Shown: positions 1 to 6,526 of the stretch, one piece after another
How the letters are laid out: the number at the start of each line of letters is the position of its first letter
How positions within the stretch are numbered: position 1 is the stretch's first letter
NCBI GenBank assembly: GCA_016190545.1
Contig: JACPQI010000083.1
Location: 1-6,527, forward strand
DNA from: Chloroflexota bacterium
Lineage (GTDB): Bacteria > Chloroflexota > Dehalococcoidia > SHYB01 > JACPQI01
Length of the DNA: 6,527 bases
Direction of reading: 5' to 3'
Position numbers and translations under genes: made by a program
The notes under the pieces: model-generated
The model's input: the letters and a program-made list of their open reading frames with translations, nothing else
Database searches by the model: none
What the model was told of the DNA's origin: nothing

Positions 1-57
1 CTGCTCCGCCTGCTCGAAGGCACACCATTTACCGCCGACAGCGATCGTGACTTTCAT
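1..57 (-). CDS. Glycosyltransferase family 4 paralogue, N-terminus only (cut by left window edge)
   Basis: An ATG at 57-55 on the minus strand opens a frame that runs off the left edge. The 19 visible residues begin MKVTIAVGGKWCAFEQAEQ and are identical to the first 19 residues of the complete glycosyltransferase at 97-1254. The DNA matches 1198-1254 at 55 of 57 positions. The two differences, at 22 and 31, are third-position changes (TGT/TGC for Cys, GGT/GGC for Gly). Similarity stops exactly at the start codon: 58 onward is unlike 1255 onward, and no good Shine-Dalgarno is visible before this ATG. The gene lies 39 bp downstream of the stop of its paralogue, same strand, so it probably belongs to the same operon. 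The function is inferred only from the paralogue. Whether the gene is full length, diverged or broken cannot be seen here. Confidence 0.72.
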   Translation of the reverse strand, partial: MKVTIAVGGKWCAFEQAEQ

Positions 58-96
58 GCCGGGTTACGTCTGCCGGCGAGGGTTTTGCTCACGGCC

Positions 97-1254
97 TCAA
101 CCCTTGGCTCTCGCCAGAATGTCGTGGAACGTTCTCACCGCCCGCTCGCCGTACCGCTCCCAGGAGAACTCTTCCGCACGCTGCCGGGCCGCCTGACGCA
201 TCTCTGCGAGGCGGTCCTGGCGCTGGTAGAGCAGGGTCAGCTTCTCCGCAATCGCGTCGCTGTCTCCGGGCGGGACCACATAGCCATCGATGCCTTCGCG
301 GATGACATCCGGGCCGCAGGAGTTTGCCGAGGCGATGGCGGGAAGGCCGCAGGCCATGGCCTCCAGGACCACCTGGGCGAATCCGTCCTGAATAGAGGGC
401 AGAACGAAGACCGAGGCCTGCGTGTACCACTCTGTCAGCGTCCGATGGGGCACCTGCCCAACGAGCCGGAACTGTCCCTCCCAGCGTGCGAGGAACGGCT
501 TGACCTCAGGGTGCAGTCCCCCTACAAGGAGAAGCTCGCTGTTTGGCAAGCCTGCTTTTCGGAACCCCTCCAAGAGGTGTAGGACCCCTTTCTGGATGGT
601 AATCGCCCCTACGTACACAACTCGAAAGGCGCTGTCCCGCTTCTCCGCTGTGTGAAACAGCGAGAGGTCTATCCCCAGCGGAATCTTCAACAGCTTCGCT
701 GGCGGGACTCCTCGCGCCACAAAGGACTGGTGAGCAAAGGTGGACTGGACAATAATGTAGTCCGCTTCCTCATATTCTACAAGGTGCCGCTCCGTGAGGC
801 CTTTATGGAGCGGGCGCCAGGGCAGCCCCCACCGCTGGTACTCATCGCGCAACAGATCCTCTTGTGTGGCGATGTGCGCCGAGCCGCGCTCCACGCAGGT
901 AACCGCTCCCAGACTGCGTGCGACCTTTATGCTTTTCTTGGCGAAGACAGCCCACCCGATGAAGATGTCGCAGGGCCGCAACCTGCGGGAGACCAGGTGG
1001 TCGAACATCACGGCTTTCCAGTAGTCGGGGCGACCGTTACCCACGACAAATCCTGGCAGGGGCAAACGGCGAGTCGCCCAGTACATCATTTCCGGGAAGG
1101 GTAGGGAAACGAGCTGTTCGGGCTCCAGCTTATATGGCGGCAATCGGAAGCGGGGGTAGCTGCTGATGATGCGGTCGAGTGCTCCGAGCCTAGCCAACTG
1201 CTCCGCCTGCTCGAAGGCGCACCATTTGCCGCCGACAGCGATCGTGACTTTCAT
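97..1254 (-). CDS. Glycosyltransferase family 4 (GT-B fold)
   Basis: Complete 385-residue protein, a normal length for a GT4 retaining glycosyltransferase. It probably transfers a sugar from a nucleotide-sugar donor onto a growing, lipid-linked glycan at the cytoplasmic face of the inner membrane. The N-terminal acceptor half starts MKVTIAVGGKW and has the 'AEQLARLG' helix typical of the family. The C-terminal donor half begins near residue 213 (VVYVGAITIQKGV) and continues through LLLVGG, VFVLPSIQDGF and LEAMACGLPAI. The usual EX7E motif appears as D290-G-F-A-Q-V-V-L-E298, so the first Glu is Asp. No signal peptide or membrane segment is evident. The ATG start overlaps the stop of the upstream glycosyltransferase gene as ATGA (1251-1254), and a GGAGG stands just before it, so translation is probably coupled. 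Donor and acceptor sugars cannot be told from sequence. A second copy of its 5' end begins downstream at 57. Confidence 0.93.
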   Translation of the reverse strand: MKVTIAVGGKWCAFEQAEQLARLGALDRIISSYPRFRLPPYKLEPEQLVSLPFPEMMYWATRRLPLPGFVVGNGRPDYWKAVMFDHLVSRRLRPCDIFIGWAVFAKKSIKVARSLGAVTCVERGSAHIATQEDLLRDEYQRWGLPWRPLHKGLTERHLVEYEEADYIIVQSTFAHQSFVARGVPPAKLLKIPLGIDLSLFHTAEKRDSAFRVVYVGAITIQKGVLHLLEGFRKAGLPNSELLLVGGLHPEVKPFLARWEGQFRLVGQVPHRTLTEWYTQASVFVLPSIQDGFAQVVLEAMACGLPAIASANSCGPDVIREGIDGYVVPPGDSDAIAEKLTLLYQRQDRLAEMRQAARQRAEEFSWERYGERAVRTFHDILARAKG

Positions 1255-2228
1255 CGCCCTCCCTGGCTTCGTTTGGTACCACCATCCTCTCCATCCCTTG
1301 AATGCAGAGGCTTGGGTGGCGTCTCCGGGCTATGAAGTCGACTGCGGCGGCGTAGGGACAGCACACCGCTCCACGTGCCAGCGACCAGCGCTGCCTTCTC
1401 CACGCCCACGAGCCAGGTGAAGGGGAGCGTGTCCTTGAGGCCCGCCGGTGAATAACGAGCAAACTGAAAGCCTTGCCACAACAGCGGCACGACGGTCAGG
1501 ACTTGCCCCGCGTGGAGTCCGGTGCGGCCCAGGAGCCAGGCGGCCAGGCGAGAGCCACGGTAGCCGTCTAGATACACCTTGGCGAGGGGCATCCCTCGCT
1601 CCACCCGCTGGCGCCAGAACTCGCGCCAACGCGAGGGCGCTACGTGGTGGACAATGATAGAGCGGTCGATAACCTTCTTGTACCCATGCTCCCGCAGCTT
1701 GATCCCAAAATACCCGTCCTCGCCGGACACCACGGCAAACGGCAGGTCCGGGAACAGCCCCACTGCGATGGCGCAGTCTCGCCGGCACGAAAAGCCCTCC
1801 GTCCACTCGATCCAATCGGCCTTCCTATAGGCTTGTTCCTGAGTCGCCTCTATGTAGCGCGCGTAAAGGCTCTCCGGATTAGCCACCGTGGGCCACACCA
1901 GCACGTAGTCCGCTCCCTGCTGATAGTGGTGAACGATACGCTCCAGGAAGTCTTGCGGCAAGAGCACGTCCCCGTTGAGGATCACCACCACATCGCCGCA
2001 GGCGAGCTCCACACCAACATTGCGGGCTGCGCACCGGCCTCTCCCCTGTCCGGGGACTAAACGAACGCCTCGGTCAGCATACGAGGCCACCACCCGTGGG
2101 GTGCCATCCGTCGAGTCGTCGACAACGAGGATTTCTTTCCTGGGGTAGGAGAGGGAGGTAAGCGCATCGAGGGTCCGCGCAATGTCCTTTTCCTCGTTCC
2201 GAGTGGGGACCACAATGCTTACCAGCAT
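1251..2228 (-). CDS. Glycosyltransferase family 2 (GT-A fold)
   Basis: 325-residue inverting-type glycosyltransferase. The N-terminus reads VSIVVPTRNEEKDI (residues 3-16), followed by the nucleotide-binding VVDDSTDGT (35-43) and AARNVG (67-72). The metal-binding DXD position reads N85-G86-D87. The catalytic-base region is SGEDGYF (168-174), with E170-D171 as the expected ED pair. HH at 194-195 and the W201/R202 region fit the acceptor-side part of the fold. Residues about 228-292 are rich in hydrophobic and aromatic stretches and may contact the membrane, but no single clear transmembrane helix stands out. The last ~33 residues are charged, Arg/Gly/Pro-rich and probably disordered. The ATG at 2228 is preceded by AAGG at a 7-base distance (2236-2239 on the plus strand), an acceptable but modest ribosome binding site. 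It is the first gene after the 186-bp gap. Its 3' end overlaps the next gene by ATGA. Role inferred: adding one sugar in polysaccharide assembly; donor unknown. Confidence 0.92.
   Translation of the reverse strand: MLVSIVVPTRNEEKDIARTLDALTSLSYPRKEILVVDDSTDGTPRVVASYADRGVRLVPGQGRGRCAARNVGVELACGDVVVILNGDVLLPQDFLERIVHHYQQGADYVLVWPTVANPESLYARYIEATQEQAYRKADWIEWTEGFSCRRDCAIAVGLFPDLPFAVVSGEDGYFGIKLREHGYKKVIDRSIIVHHVAPSRWREFWRQRVERGMPLAKVYLDGYRGSRLAAWLLGRTGLHAGQVLTVVPLLWQGFQFARYSPAGLKDTLPFTWLVGVEKAALVAGTWSGVLSLRRRSRLHSPETPPKPLHSRDGEDGGTKRSQGGR
1258..1262 (-). promoter_or_regulatory. Shine-Dalgarno for the GT4 gene at 97-1254
   Basis: The minus strand reads AGGGAGGGCG directly before the ATG at 1254. 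The GGAGG core lies 3 bases from the start and the purine run extends further upstream. It sits inside the last codons of the GT2 gene and supports the ATGA-overlap start over any internal start. Confidence 0.6.
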
Positions 2229-2414
2229 GGCTGTGCCTTGAGAGAGTGTGTGAGAAGGTCTGATGCGACTCTCATGTCATGCTGAGCAAAGCGAAGCATC
2301 TGGTGCGGTGGGGGGTGCCCTTCCCCTGATGCTTCGTCGCTGAGCTCCTCAGCATGACACTTCACATACCTTCTGAGAGAAAAGCGGGGTTGGCGGTGTG
2401 ACGGCCTTTTCACA
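2229..2414. other. 186-bp non-coding gap between two glycosyltransferase genes
   Basis: This is the only gap longer than about 40 bp in the window. It lies between the stop of the GT4 gene (TAA at 2417-2415) and the ATG of the GT2 gene (2228), both on the minus strand. A long imperfect palindrome fills its centre (2275-2359). Reading the minus strand, I find no convincing -35/-10 promoter pair and no hairpin followed by a T run. An open frame of 109 codons crosses the gap, but its peptide is a translation of the palindrome and its 5' part overlaps the GT4 gene out of frame, so I do not call it a gene. Confidence 0.8.
2275..2359. repeat. Imperfect palindromic repeat (MITE- or REP-like element)
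   Basis: The left arm at 2275-2300 starts TGTCATGCTGAG and ends GAAGCATC. The right arm at 2328-2359, reverse-complemented, also starts TGTCATGCTGAG and ends GAAGCATC. That gives a 12-bp outer stem and an 8-bp inner stem, with unequal internal loops of 6 and 12 bases and a 27-base G/C-rich terminal loop (2301-2327) that can fold further (GGGG against CCCC). The arms resemble the dispersed 'TGTCATTCTGAG...GAAGAATC' repeats recalled from many environmental bacterial genomes, whose spurious translations read like 'MLRFAQHD'. Exactly that peptide string appears in one frame here. No clear target-site duplication flanks it. It may be a non-autonomous mobile element or a structural RNA hairpin that slows transcription or protects mRNA ends; the sequence does not say which. 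Confidence 0.78.
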
Positions 2415-3623
2415 TTACGCGGCATGTGGCTTGACCACACTCGCGAGGGCATCCAGAAGGCCGCGGCGGTCTGCCTCAAAACCCCACGCGGCAATGCGTC
2501 TACGGCTTTCTTCCCCCATGCGCCGGCAGAGCGTCGGGTCATCCACAAGTGATCGCAGCCGGCCCGCCAGCGCCTCCACGTCCTTCACGCGGACAATATA
2601 GCCGCTCTCTCCTTCCTTCACAAGGTCGGGACCGGCGCCTACCTGGTCGCTGACGATGACGGCTTTGCCTGCGTTCATCACTTCGTTTACCACCAGCCCC
2701 CACGGCTCATATTCGGAGGGCAGCGCAAAGATGTCGCACAAGTCGTAGTAACGTGGCAGCTCTGTCTGGTTTCTGAAGCCGAGGAACTTCACCGACGACC
2801 ACCCAAGACTCCGGACACGGGACTCGAGCAGCGGCCGCTCTTCCCCATCGCCGACGAACAGAAGATAGGGGCGCGGCTCTTGTCGCCCGTCGGGGGACAG
2901 CCGGATGTAGGCGTCCAGCAGGTCCGCGGCCCTTTTGCGAGGCTGGAACTTGGACGCGTACAAGATGACCGGGCGGCCCGGTTCAAAGCCCAACTCAGCA
3001 CGCAAGGCCTCTCGAAGGGGAGAGGCCTCCTCGGACCGGCGTAGAAAGAAATCATTGTCAACGGTGTACGGCATGGGGAATATCCGGTCCGCCGGGACGC
3101 CATAGTGCCGGTAGTAGAGCGTGTTCAGCGTCCCGATAGCAAGGAAGGCGTTGGGAGCCTTGAAGAACCAGGGGTATGTCCTCTGTTTGATCCAGACCTG
3201 GGCCTTCGACCGCGAACCGCTTCCCAGGTGCGATTCCCCACGGAGCAAGACCTTCATGCCCAGCAGCCTGGCGATGGCTATCGCCCGCAGGTTTGCCTGG
3301 TGGGCGTAGCCGTGGACCCATAGCGCGTCAAAGCGGCCTGCCCGCAGACGGCTCCACAGCCCATGGGTCAGGGGCCGCCAGAAAGAGAGGTGGTCCTGCC
3401 TCCCAAGGCAAGGGAGAAAGACATGCTTGTAGCCATCGAGCAAGTCCACGTCCCACTGCACGTCAACGCCGAAACCGGCGTCCTTGTAGCCGAGGACGGA
3501 GTGGTTGCTCAGGAAGTAGACCGTCAGATCAATCTCGGGGCTTGCTGAGAGATAGCGCAAGAGCGGGGCCTGATATTGGATGGGGTGGGAGACTAGATAG
3601 GCAAGGCGGTACGGCCTATGCAT
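2415..3623 (-). CDS. Glycosyltransferase family 4 (GT-B fold)
   Basis: 402 residues from the ATG at 3623. The frame is open to an earlier ATG at 3680, but 3623 is preferred for three reasons. GAGGG lies 5 bases upstream (3629-3633). The protein then begins MHRPYRLAYLVSHPIQYQAP, matching the usual start of this subfamily just before the first beta strand. The overlap with the upstream methyltransferase gene also drops from 65 to 8 bp. The N-terminal half carries SHPIQYQAPLLRYL and, later, GFGVDVQWDVDLLDGY, a pattern typical of a GT4 subgroup found in polysaccharide loci. The donor-binding half has VILYASKFQPRKRAADLL, LLFVGDGEER and LPSEYEPWGLVVNE. The EX7E motif is intact (E306 and E314). No membrane segment is evident. 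It probably adds a hexose-type sugar from an NDP donor, but the exact sugar is unknown. It is the last gene before the palindrome-bearing gap. Confidence 0.92.
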   Translation of the reverse strand: MHRPYRLAYLVSHPIQYQAPLLRYLSASPEIDLTVYFLSNHSVLGYKDAGFGVDVQWDVDLLDGYKHVFLPCLGRQDHLSFWRPLTHGLWSRLRAGRFDALWVHGYAHQANLRAIAIARLLGMKVLLRGESHLGSGSRSKAQVWIKQRTYPWFFKAPNAFLAIGTLNTLYYRHYGVPADRIFPMPYTVDNDFFLRRSEEASPLREALRAELGFEPGRPVILYASKFQPRKRAADLLDAYIRLSPDGRQEPRPYLLFVGDGEERPLLESRVRSLGWSSVKFLGFRNQTELPRYYDLCDIFALPSEYEPWGLVVNEVMNAGKAVIVSDQVGAGPDLVKEGESGYIVRVKDVEALAGRLRSLVDDPTLCRRMGEESRRRIAAWGFEADRRGLLDALASVVKPHAA

Positions 3624-4407
3624 TGCGGCCCTCTTGCTCTGCTCGAGGCTGCGACCCTCCGCGTGTCGCGTATACCTCATCGTTCTCGAAGGGGCCGGTA
3701 AGAAGGCGACCGGTTAGATCGTAGATGTGGTAGCCGGCCTTCTCCAGAAACGCTTGGCACGACTGCCGCTGCTGTTCTCCGTGCAATGAGATGAAGAGGA
3801 CAGGTGAGTGCGTCTCAATCGTATGCCGGCTGCCTTGGAGCACACCCGCCTCTTGGCCTTCCACGTCCATCTTTACAAGGTGTGGGGGGCTTAGTTTGTG
3901 TAGTGCCACCGCATCGTCGAGGCTGAGCGTCGGGACAATGAGCCTGCTGTCGCCAATATCCGTCATCGCGTTCTGGGTAGGGCCTCGGTCCATGGTGAAA
4001 CCGGCAAGACCAGTCCGCGCGGCCAGGGCGGCCTGCACCACATGAACATTATGGAGATTGTTGAGACGAACATGACGGAGCGCATACCGCACGTTCTCGG
4101 GGAAGGGCTCAAAGGCGTACACATGGCCTTCTTCGACCAGGCGGGAGAAGATGATGGTGTAGTAGCCGGCCTGGGCGCCGACATCATAGACCGTCATGCC
4201 GGGCCTGACGAAACGCTGTACCATCTGGAGCTTCCGCAGTTCGTAGGTTCCCAGCCAGCAACCATGCGCTGAGCTGCCGACAACCCACTTCATACCTTTA
4301 GCAGGCCCCCGCCGAATGCGTAGGACCAAGCCCTTCGGCAGAGCGCGGAGAGGGAGCCGCAGGGCGCGACCTATGAGGGAGCGATTGTCAATAGAAGACC
4401 AGTCCAC
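3616..4407 (-). CDS. FkbM family SAM-dependent methyltransferase
   Basis: 263 residues from a GTG start at 4407, 8 bp after the stop of the epimerase gene. The fold is a class I S-adenosylmethionine methyltransferase. Motif I is YDVGAQAGYYT (74-84), the acidic end of the second strand is FEPFPEN (99-105), LNNLHNV lies at 115-121, and the FkbM hallmark KMDVEGQE spans 179-186. FkbM-type enzymes generally O-methylate hydroxyl groups of sugars or polyketides. In a glycosyltransferase cluster, a methylated sugar, perhaps a capping residue, is the likeliest product, but this is inference. The GTG start has only a weak purine-rich upstream (GTAGGCGAAG). The next ATG in frame (Met39) would remove the segment before the core that such proteins normally have, so the GTG is kept. 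The 3' end overlaps the downstream glycosyltransferase by 8 bp. Length is normal for the family. Confidence 0.9.
   Translation of the reverse strand: MDWSSIDNRSLIGRALRLPLRALPKGLVLRIRRGPAKGMKWVVGSSAHGCWLGTYELRKLQMVQRFVRPGMTVYDVGAQAGYYTIIFSRLVEEGHVYAFEPFPENVRYALRHVRLNNLHNVHVVQAALAARTGLAGFTMDRGPTQNAMTDIGDSRLIVPTLSLDDAVALHKLSPPHLVKMDVEGQEAGVLQGSRHTIETHSPVLFISLHGEQQRQSCQAFLEKAGYHIYDLTGRLLTGPFENDEVYATRGGSQPRAEQEGRNA
3629..3633 (-). promoter_or_regulatory. Shine-Dalgarno deciding the start of the GT4 gene at 2415-3623
   Basis: The minus strand reads AAGAGGG, then five bases (CCGCA), then the ATG at 3623. This spacing and match favour residue 20 of the longest frame as the true start. It lies within the 3' end of the methyltransferase gene. 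Confidence 0.55.
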
Positions 4408-4415
4408 GGCTTCGC

Positions 4416-5444
4416 CTACGCCGTTACGCCTCGGAAGATCTCACGGTTGTCTTGTACCCAGGCCAGCAAAGAGGCGATCCCCTGCCTCGGCGCCACCTTT
4501 GGGGACCAGCGGAAAGCGTCAGACACAGCCGAAATGTCAGAGACGTAGACGCGCTGGTCGCCGGGCCGCCAGTCAGAGGACCGCACGTCGATGCGCCGCC
4601 CCAGTTCCTCTTGGAGCAGCCGTATCACCTCCAGGAGCGACACCGCGTAGTCCGGTCCGCCGCCCACGTTAAATGCGTTCGCGCCAAGATGTGGTTCGCT
4701 CTCGACGGCTTTGAAGTAGAGGTCCACCAGGTCGTCGATGAAGAGCACGTCCCGCACCTGTTTGCCGTCCCCGTAGATAGTGATGGGCCGCCCCGTGACA
4801 GCGCAGATGGTAAACCAGGCAATCCACCCCTGGTCTTCCACCCCCATTTGGCGAGGCCCGTAGATGCACGATTGCCGGAAGACTATGGTCTTGAGGCCGT
4901 AGATTCTCCGGTAGTCGATGACGTACTGGTCCGCGGCCCCCTTGGAGCAGCCGTACGGTGAATGGAAGTCCAGGGGCGCGGTTTCCGGGACCCCGCGTGG
5001 CAGGTCTCGATAGGCATAGCGCCCGTTCCGCTCAACCACGGTCTGGGACGGGAGGGAGCCGTAGACCTTGTTCGTGGAGGCATAGATAAGGACCGGCTCT
5101 TGCTTCGCCAGCCGGACCGCCTCCAGCACATTAAAGGTGCCGAGGGCGTTGACCTCAAAGTCCGCGCGGGGGTCCTGGACGGAGGTAGTGACCGCCACCT
5201 GCGCCGCCTGGTGAAACACAGCGTCGAAACGCTGCGAGCGGAACAGGTCCTGTAGCTTGGGAAAGTCCCGTACATCACCCTGCACCACGTGGGCGGGGCC
5301 GAGAGAACGCAGCCACTCAAGATTCTTGTGCGCGCCGCGCCGGGAAAGGTTGTCAAAGACCACAACGTCCCATCCCCGGCTGAGGCCGCGGGCGGCCAGG
5401 TTTGCGCCGATAAAGCCGGCGCCCCCCGTCACCAGGAGTCTCAT
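4416..5444 (-). CDS. NAD-dependent sugar-nucleotide epimerase, CDP-paratose 2-epimerase-like
   Basis: 342-residue extended short-chain dehydrogenase/reductase. The NAD-binding TGGAGFIG is at 6-13, the ribose-binding acid is D31 (FDNLS), and GDVRD spans 56-60. The catalytic triad region is YASTNKVYG (T124) and SPYGCSKGAADQY (Y164, K168). The strings STNKVYG, HSPYGCSKGAADQY, SCIYGPRQ, EDQGW and GDGKQVRDVLF match the CDP-paratose 2-epimerase (TyvE/RfbE) group. T124, Y164 and K168 carry the same numbers I recall for the Salmonella enzyme. That enzyme converts CDP-paratose to CDP-tyvelose in O-antigen synthesis. The group also includes relatives of unproven substrate, so the epimerase call is strong but the exact sugar is not. 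No CDP-glucose pathway gene is visible. The ATG overlaps the upstream stop as ATGA, with a perfect AGGAGG six bases before it, so translation is coupled and probably efficient. Cytosolic. Confidence 0.88.
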   Translation of the reverse strand: MRLLVTGGAGFIGANLAARGLSRGWDVVVFDNLSRRGAHKNLEWLRSLGPAHVVQGDVRDFPKLQDLFRSQRFDAVFHQAAQVAVTTSVQDPRADFEVNALGTFNVLEAVRLAKQEPVLIYASTNKVYGSLPSQTVVERNGRYAYRDLPRGVPETAPLDFHSPYGCSKGAADQYVIDYRRIYGLKTIVFRQSCIYGPRQMGVEDQGWIAWFTICAVTGRPITIYGDGKQVRDVLFIDDLVDLYFKAVESEPHLGANAFNVGGGPDYAVSLLEVIRLLQEELGRRIDVRSSDWRPGDQRVYVSDISAVSDAFRWSPKVAPRQGIASLLAWVQDNREIFRGVTA

Positions 5445-6526
5445 GATGCGCCTCCTGCAAGCAGATCGCTCAGCCTGCGCTTGAACTGCTCGAATGTGTA
5501 GTGCTCGTTCACATCGCGTCGGCCAGCCTCGCCTATGCGCTGACAGAGCGCCGGGTCAAGCAGCAGCCCAATGGCGCGGTCAGCCAGGGCCGGAGGGTTG
5601 TCGCATTCGACCAGGAAGCCCGTCACGCCTTCCCTGATCGCCTCCGGCGCGCCTCCGTGATCGCCGCCGATCGCCGGCTTGCCGCGGCTCATCGCCTCCA
5701 GAAACACCACCCCGAACCCCTCCCCCTTGCTGGGCATGACGAAAACGTCGCACGTGTCATAGCAGTCCACCAGCTCGTCGCCCGTCTTTGCTCCAACAAA
5801 GGTGACGCGGTCAGTCACATGCAGCGCTTTGGCCAGGTCTTCCAACCTGCTCCGGTCGTTGCCATCCCCCACCACGACGTAGTGGACATCCGGAACGGCA
5901 CGCGCGATAGCTGGCAACGCCTCAAGGACGGTCTCCACGCCTTTGGAGCGATCGCGGGACAATCGTCCTACCGTCAACAGGACCTTGCCAATCTGGGGCT
6001 GAAGCCGGGAAGCCACAGGTGAAAAAAACTCAGGGTCGACCATTGGCGGCACTCGTACCACTTTGCGGGGGTCTATCCCCTGGGCCTTCACCATGCGCTC
6101 CCCGGTGTCCCGGCTGAGGGTAGTCACTCGATACGCGCCGCGAAGCCCCAGCCGGTGCAGGAGCGACAGCGGATCCCAGACGTCGATACCGTACGTGGCG
6201 ACTATGTAGCGGAGGCTGGGCCGGAGGAGCTTGAGCGACAGCCCCAGGGGTGCCGCATTCGGGTGTCCGATATAGGCCACGCCAGTTCGTGGGGCACGCG
6301 CGAGCACAGACGTGAGAAAGCGCCGCTTGCTCTCCCCGAATCCTCGGGCGGTGAAGGTGTTCTCGCCTACTCTCAGCGTGTGTTGTCCTGGCGGGTCGTT
6401 CAAGGCAAGCAGGTCACACCGTAGGCCGCGCTCTTTGGCGTGGCACGTCAAAACAGCGGCGCTGTGCAGGCCGATTCGCTGTATCCCCCCTGGCCGTGTC
6501 AACTCAGTAAACAGTCCAAGAAGCCC
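5441..6526 (-). CDS. Glycosyltransferase family 4, 5' end missing (cut by right window edge)
   Basis: The frame is open from the last full codon at the right edge to the TGA at 5441, giving 361 visible residues. A TTG at 6502 could serve as a start, but the eight codons before it (GLLGLFTE) read naturally into ELTRPGGIQR. This is the first-strand and glycine-loop region at the N-terminus of GT4 enzymes, so the true start almost certainly lies a little beyond 6527. The donor domain is complete: KVLLTVGRLSRDRSKGV, HYVVVGDGNDR, VTFVGAKTGDELVDCYDTCDVFVMPS, then the EX7E motif E-G-F-G-V-V-F-L-E at 5722-5696, and GVTGFLVE. No membrane segment is evident. It likely adds one sugar during glycan assembly at the cytoplasmic membrane; donor and acceptor are unknown. 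Its stop overlaps the start of the epimerase gene by ATGA. Confidence 0.92.
   Translation of the reverse strand, partial: GLLGLFTELTRPGGIQRIGLHSAAVLTCHAKERGLRCDLLALNDPPGQHTLRVGENTFTARGFGESKRRFLTSVLARAPRTGVAYIGHPNAAPLGLSLKLLRPSLRYIVATYGIDVWDPLSLLHRLGLRGAYRVTTLSRDTGERMVKAQGIDPRKVVRVPPMVDPEFFSPVASRLQPQIGKVLLTVGRLSRDRSKGVETVLEALPAIARAVPDVHYVVVGDGNDRSRLEDLAKALHVTDRVTFVGAKTGDELVDCYDTCDVFVMPSKGEGFGVVFLEAMSRGKPAIGGDHGGAPEAIREGVTGFLVECDNPPALADRAIGLLLDPALCQRIGEAGRRDVNEHYTFEQFKRRLSDLLAGGAS
5451..5456 (-). promoter_or_regulatory. Consensus Shine-Dalgarno for the epimerase gene
   Basis: A perfect AGGAGG on the minus strand lies six bases before the ATG at 5444, within the 3' end of the upstream glycosyltransferase gene. 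It is the best ribosome binding site in the window and fixes the epimerase start. Confidence 0.75.

Noticed and set aside
58..77. 5-bp inverted repeat (GCCGG / CCGGC) right before the ATG of the left-edge gene
   Set aside because: A short stem with a 10-base loop in GC-rich sequence is expected by chance; there is no support for start-codon masking.
85..582. Plus-strand open frames opposite the glycosyltransferase genes (this one and others, e.g. 1644-2060, 4452-4961, 5501-6022)
   Set aside because: They lie antisense to clear genes, show no recognisable domains, and are expected shadows of GC-rich codon use.
2397..2414. TGTGA and TCACA half-sites resembling a CRP/FNR operator
   Set aside because: The half-sites are 8 bases apart instead of the 6 of the CRP consensus, and they sit just after the stop of the upstream gene with no recognisable promoter nearby.
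2518..2541. 24-base stretch matching 5535-5558 at 21 positions
   Set aside because: It codes for the same conserved C-terminal segment (DPxLCxRxGE) in two GT4 paralogues. Protein-level conservation explains it; it is not a DNA repeat.
2219..2548. 109-codon minus-strand open frame across the intergenic gap
   Set aside because: Its middle is a translation of the palindromic repeat (a 'MLRFAQHD'-type string) and its 5' part overlaps the GT4 gene out of frame. It looks spurious.
3624..3680. 19-residue N-terminal extension of the GT4 gene from the ATG at 3680
   Set aside because: It would create a 65-bp overlap with the methyltransferase gene and adds residues unlike the family start. The ATG at 3623 has a good Shine-Dalgarno.
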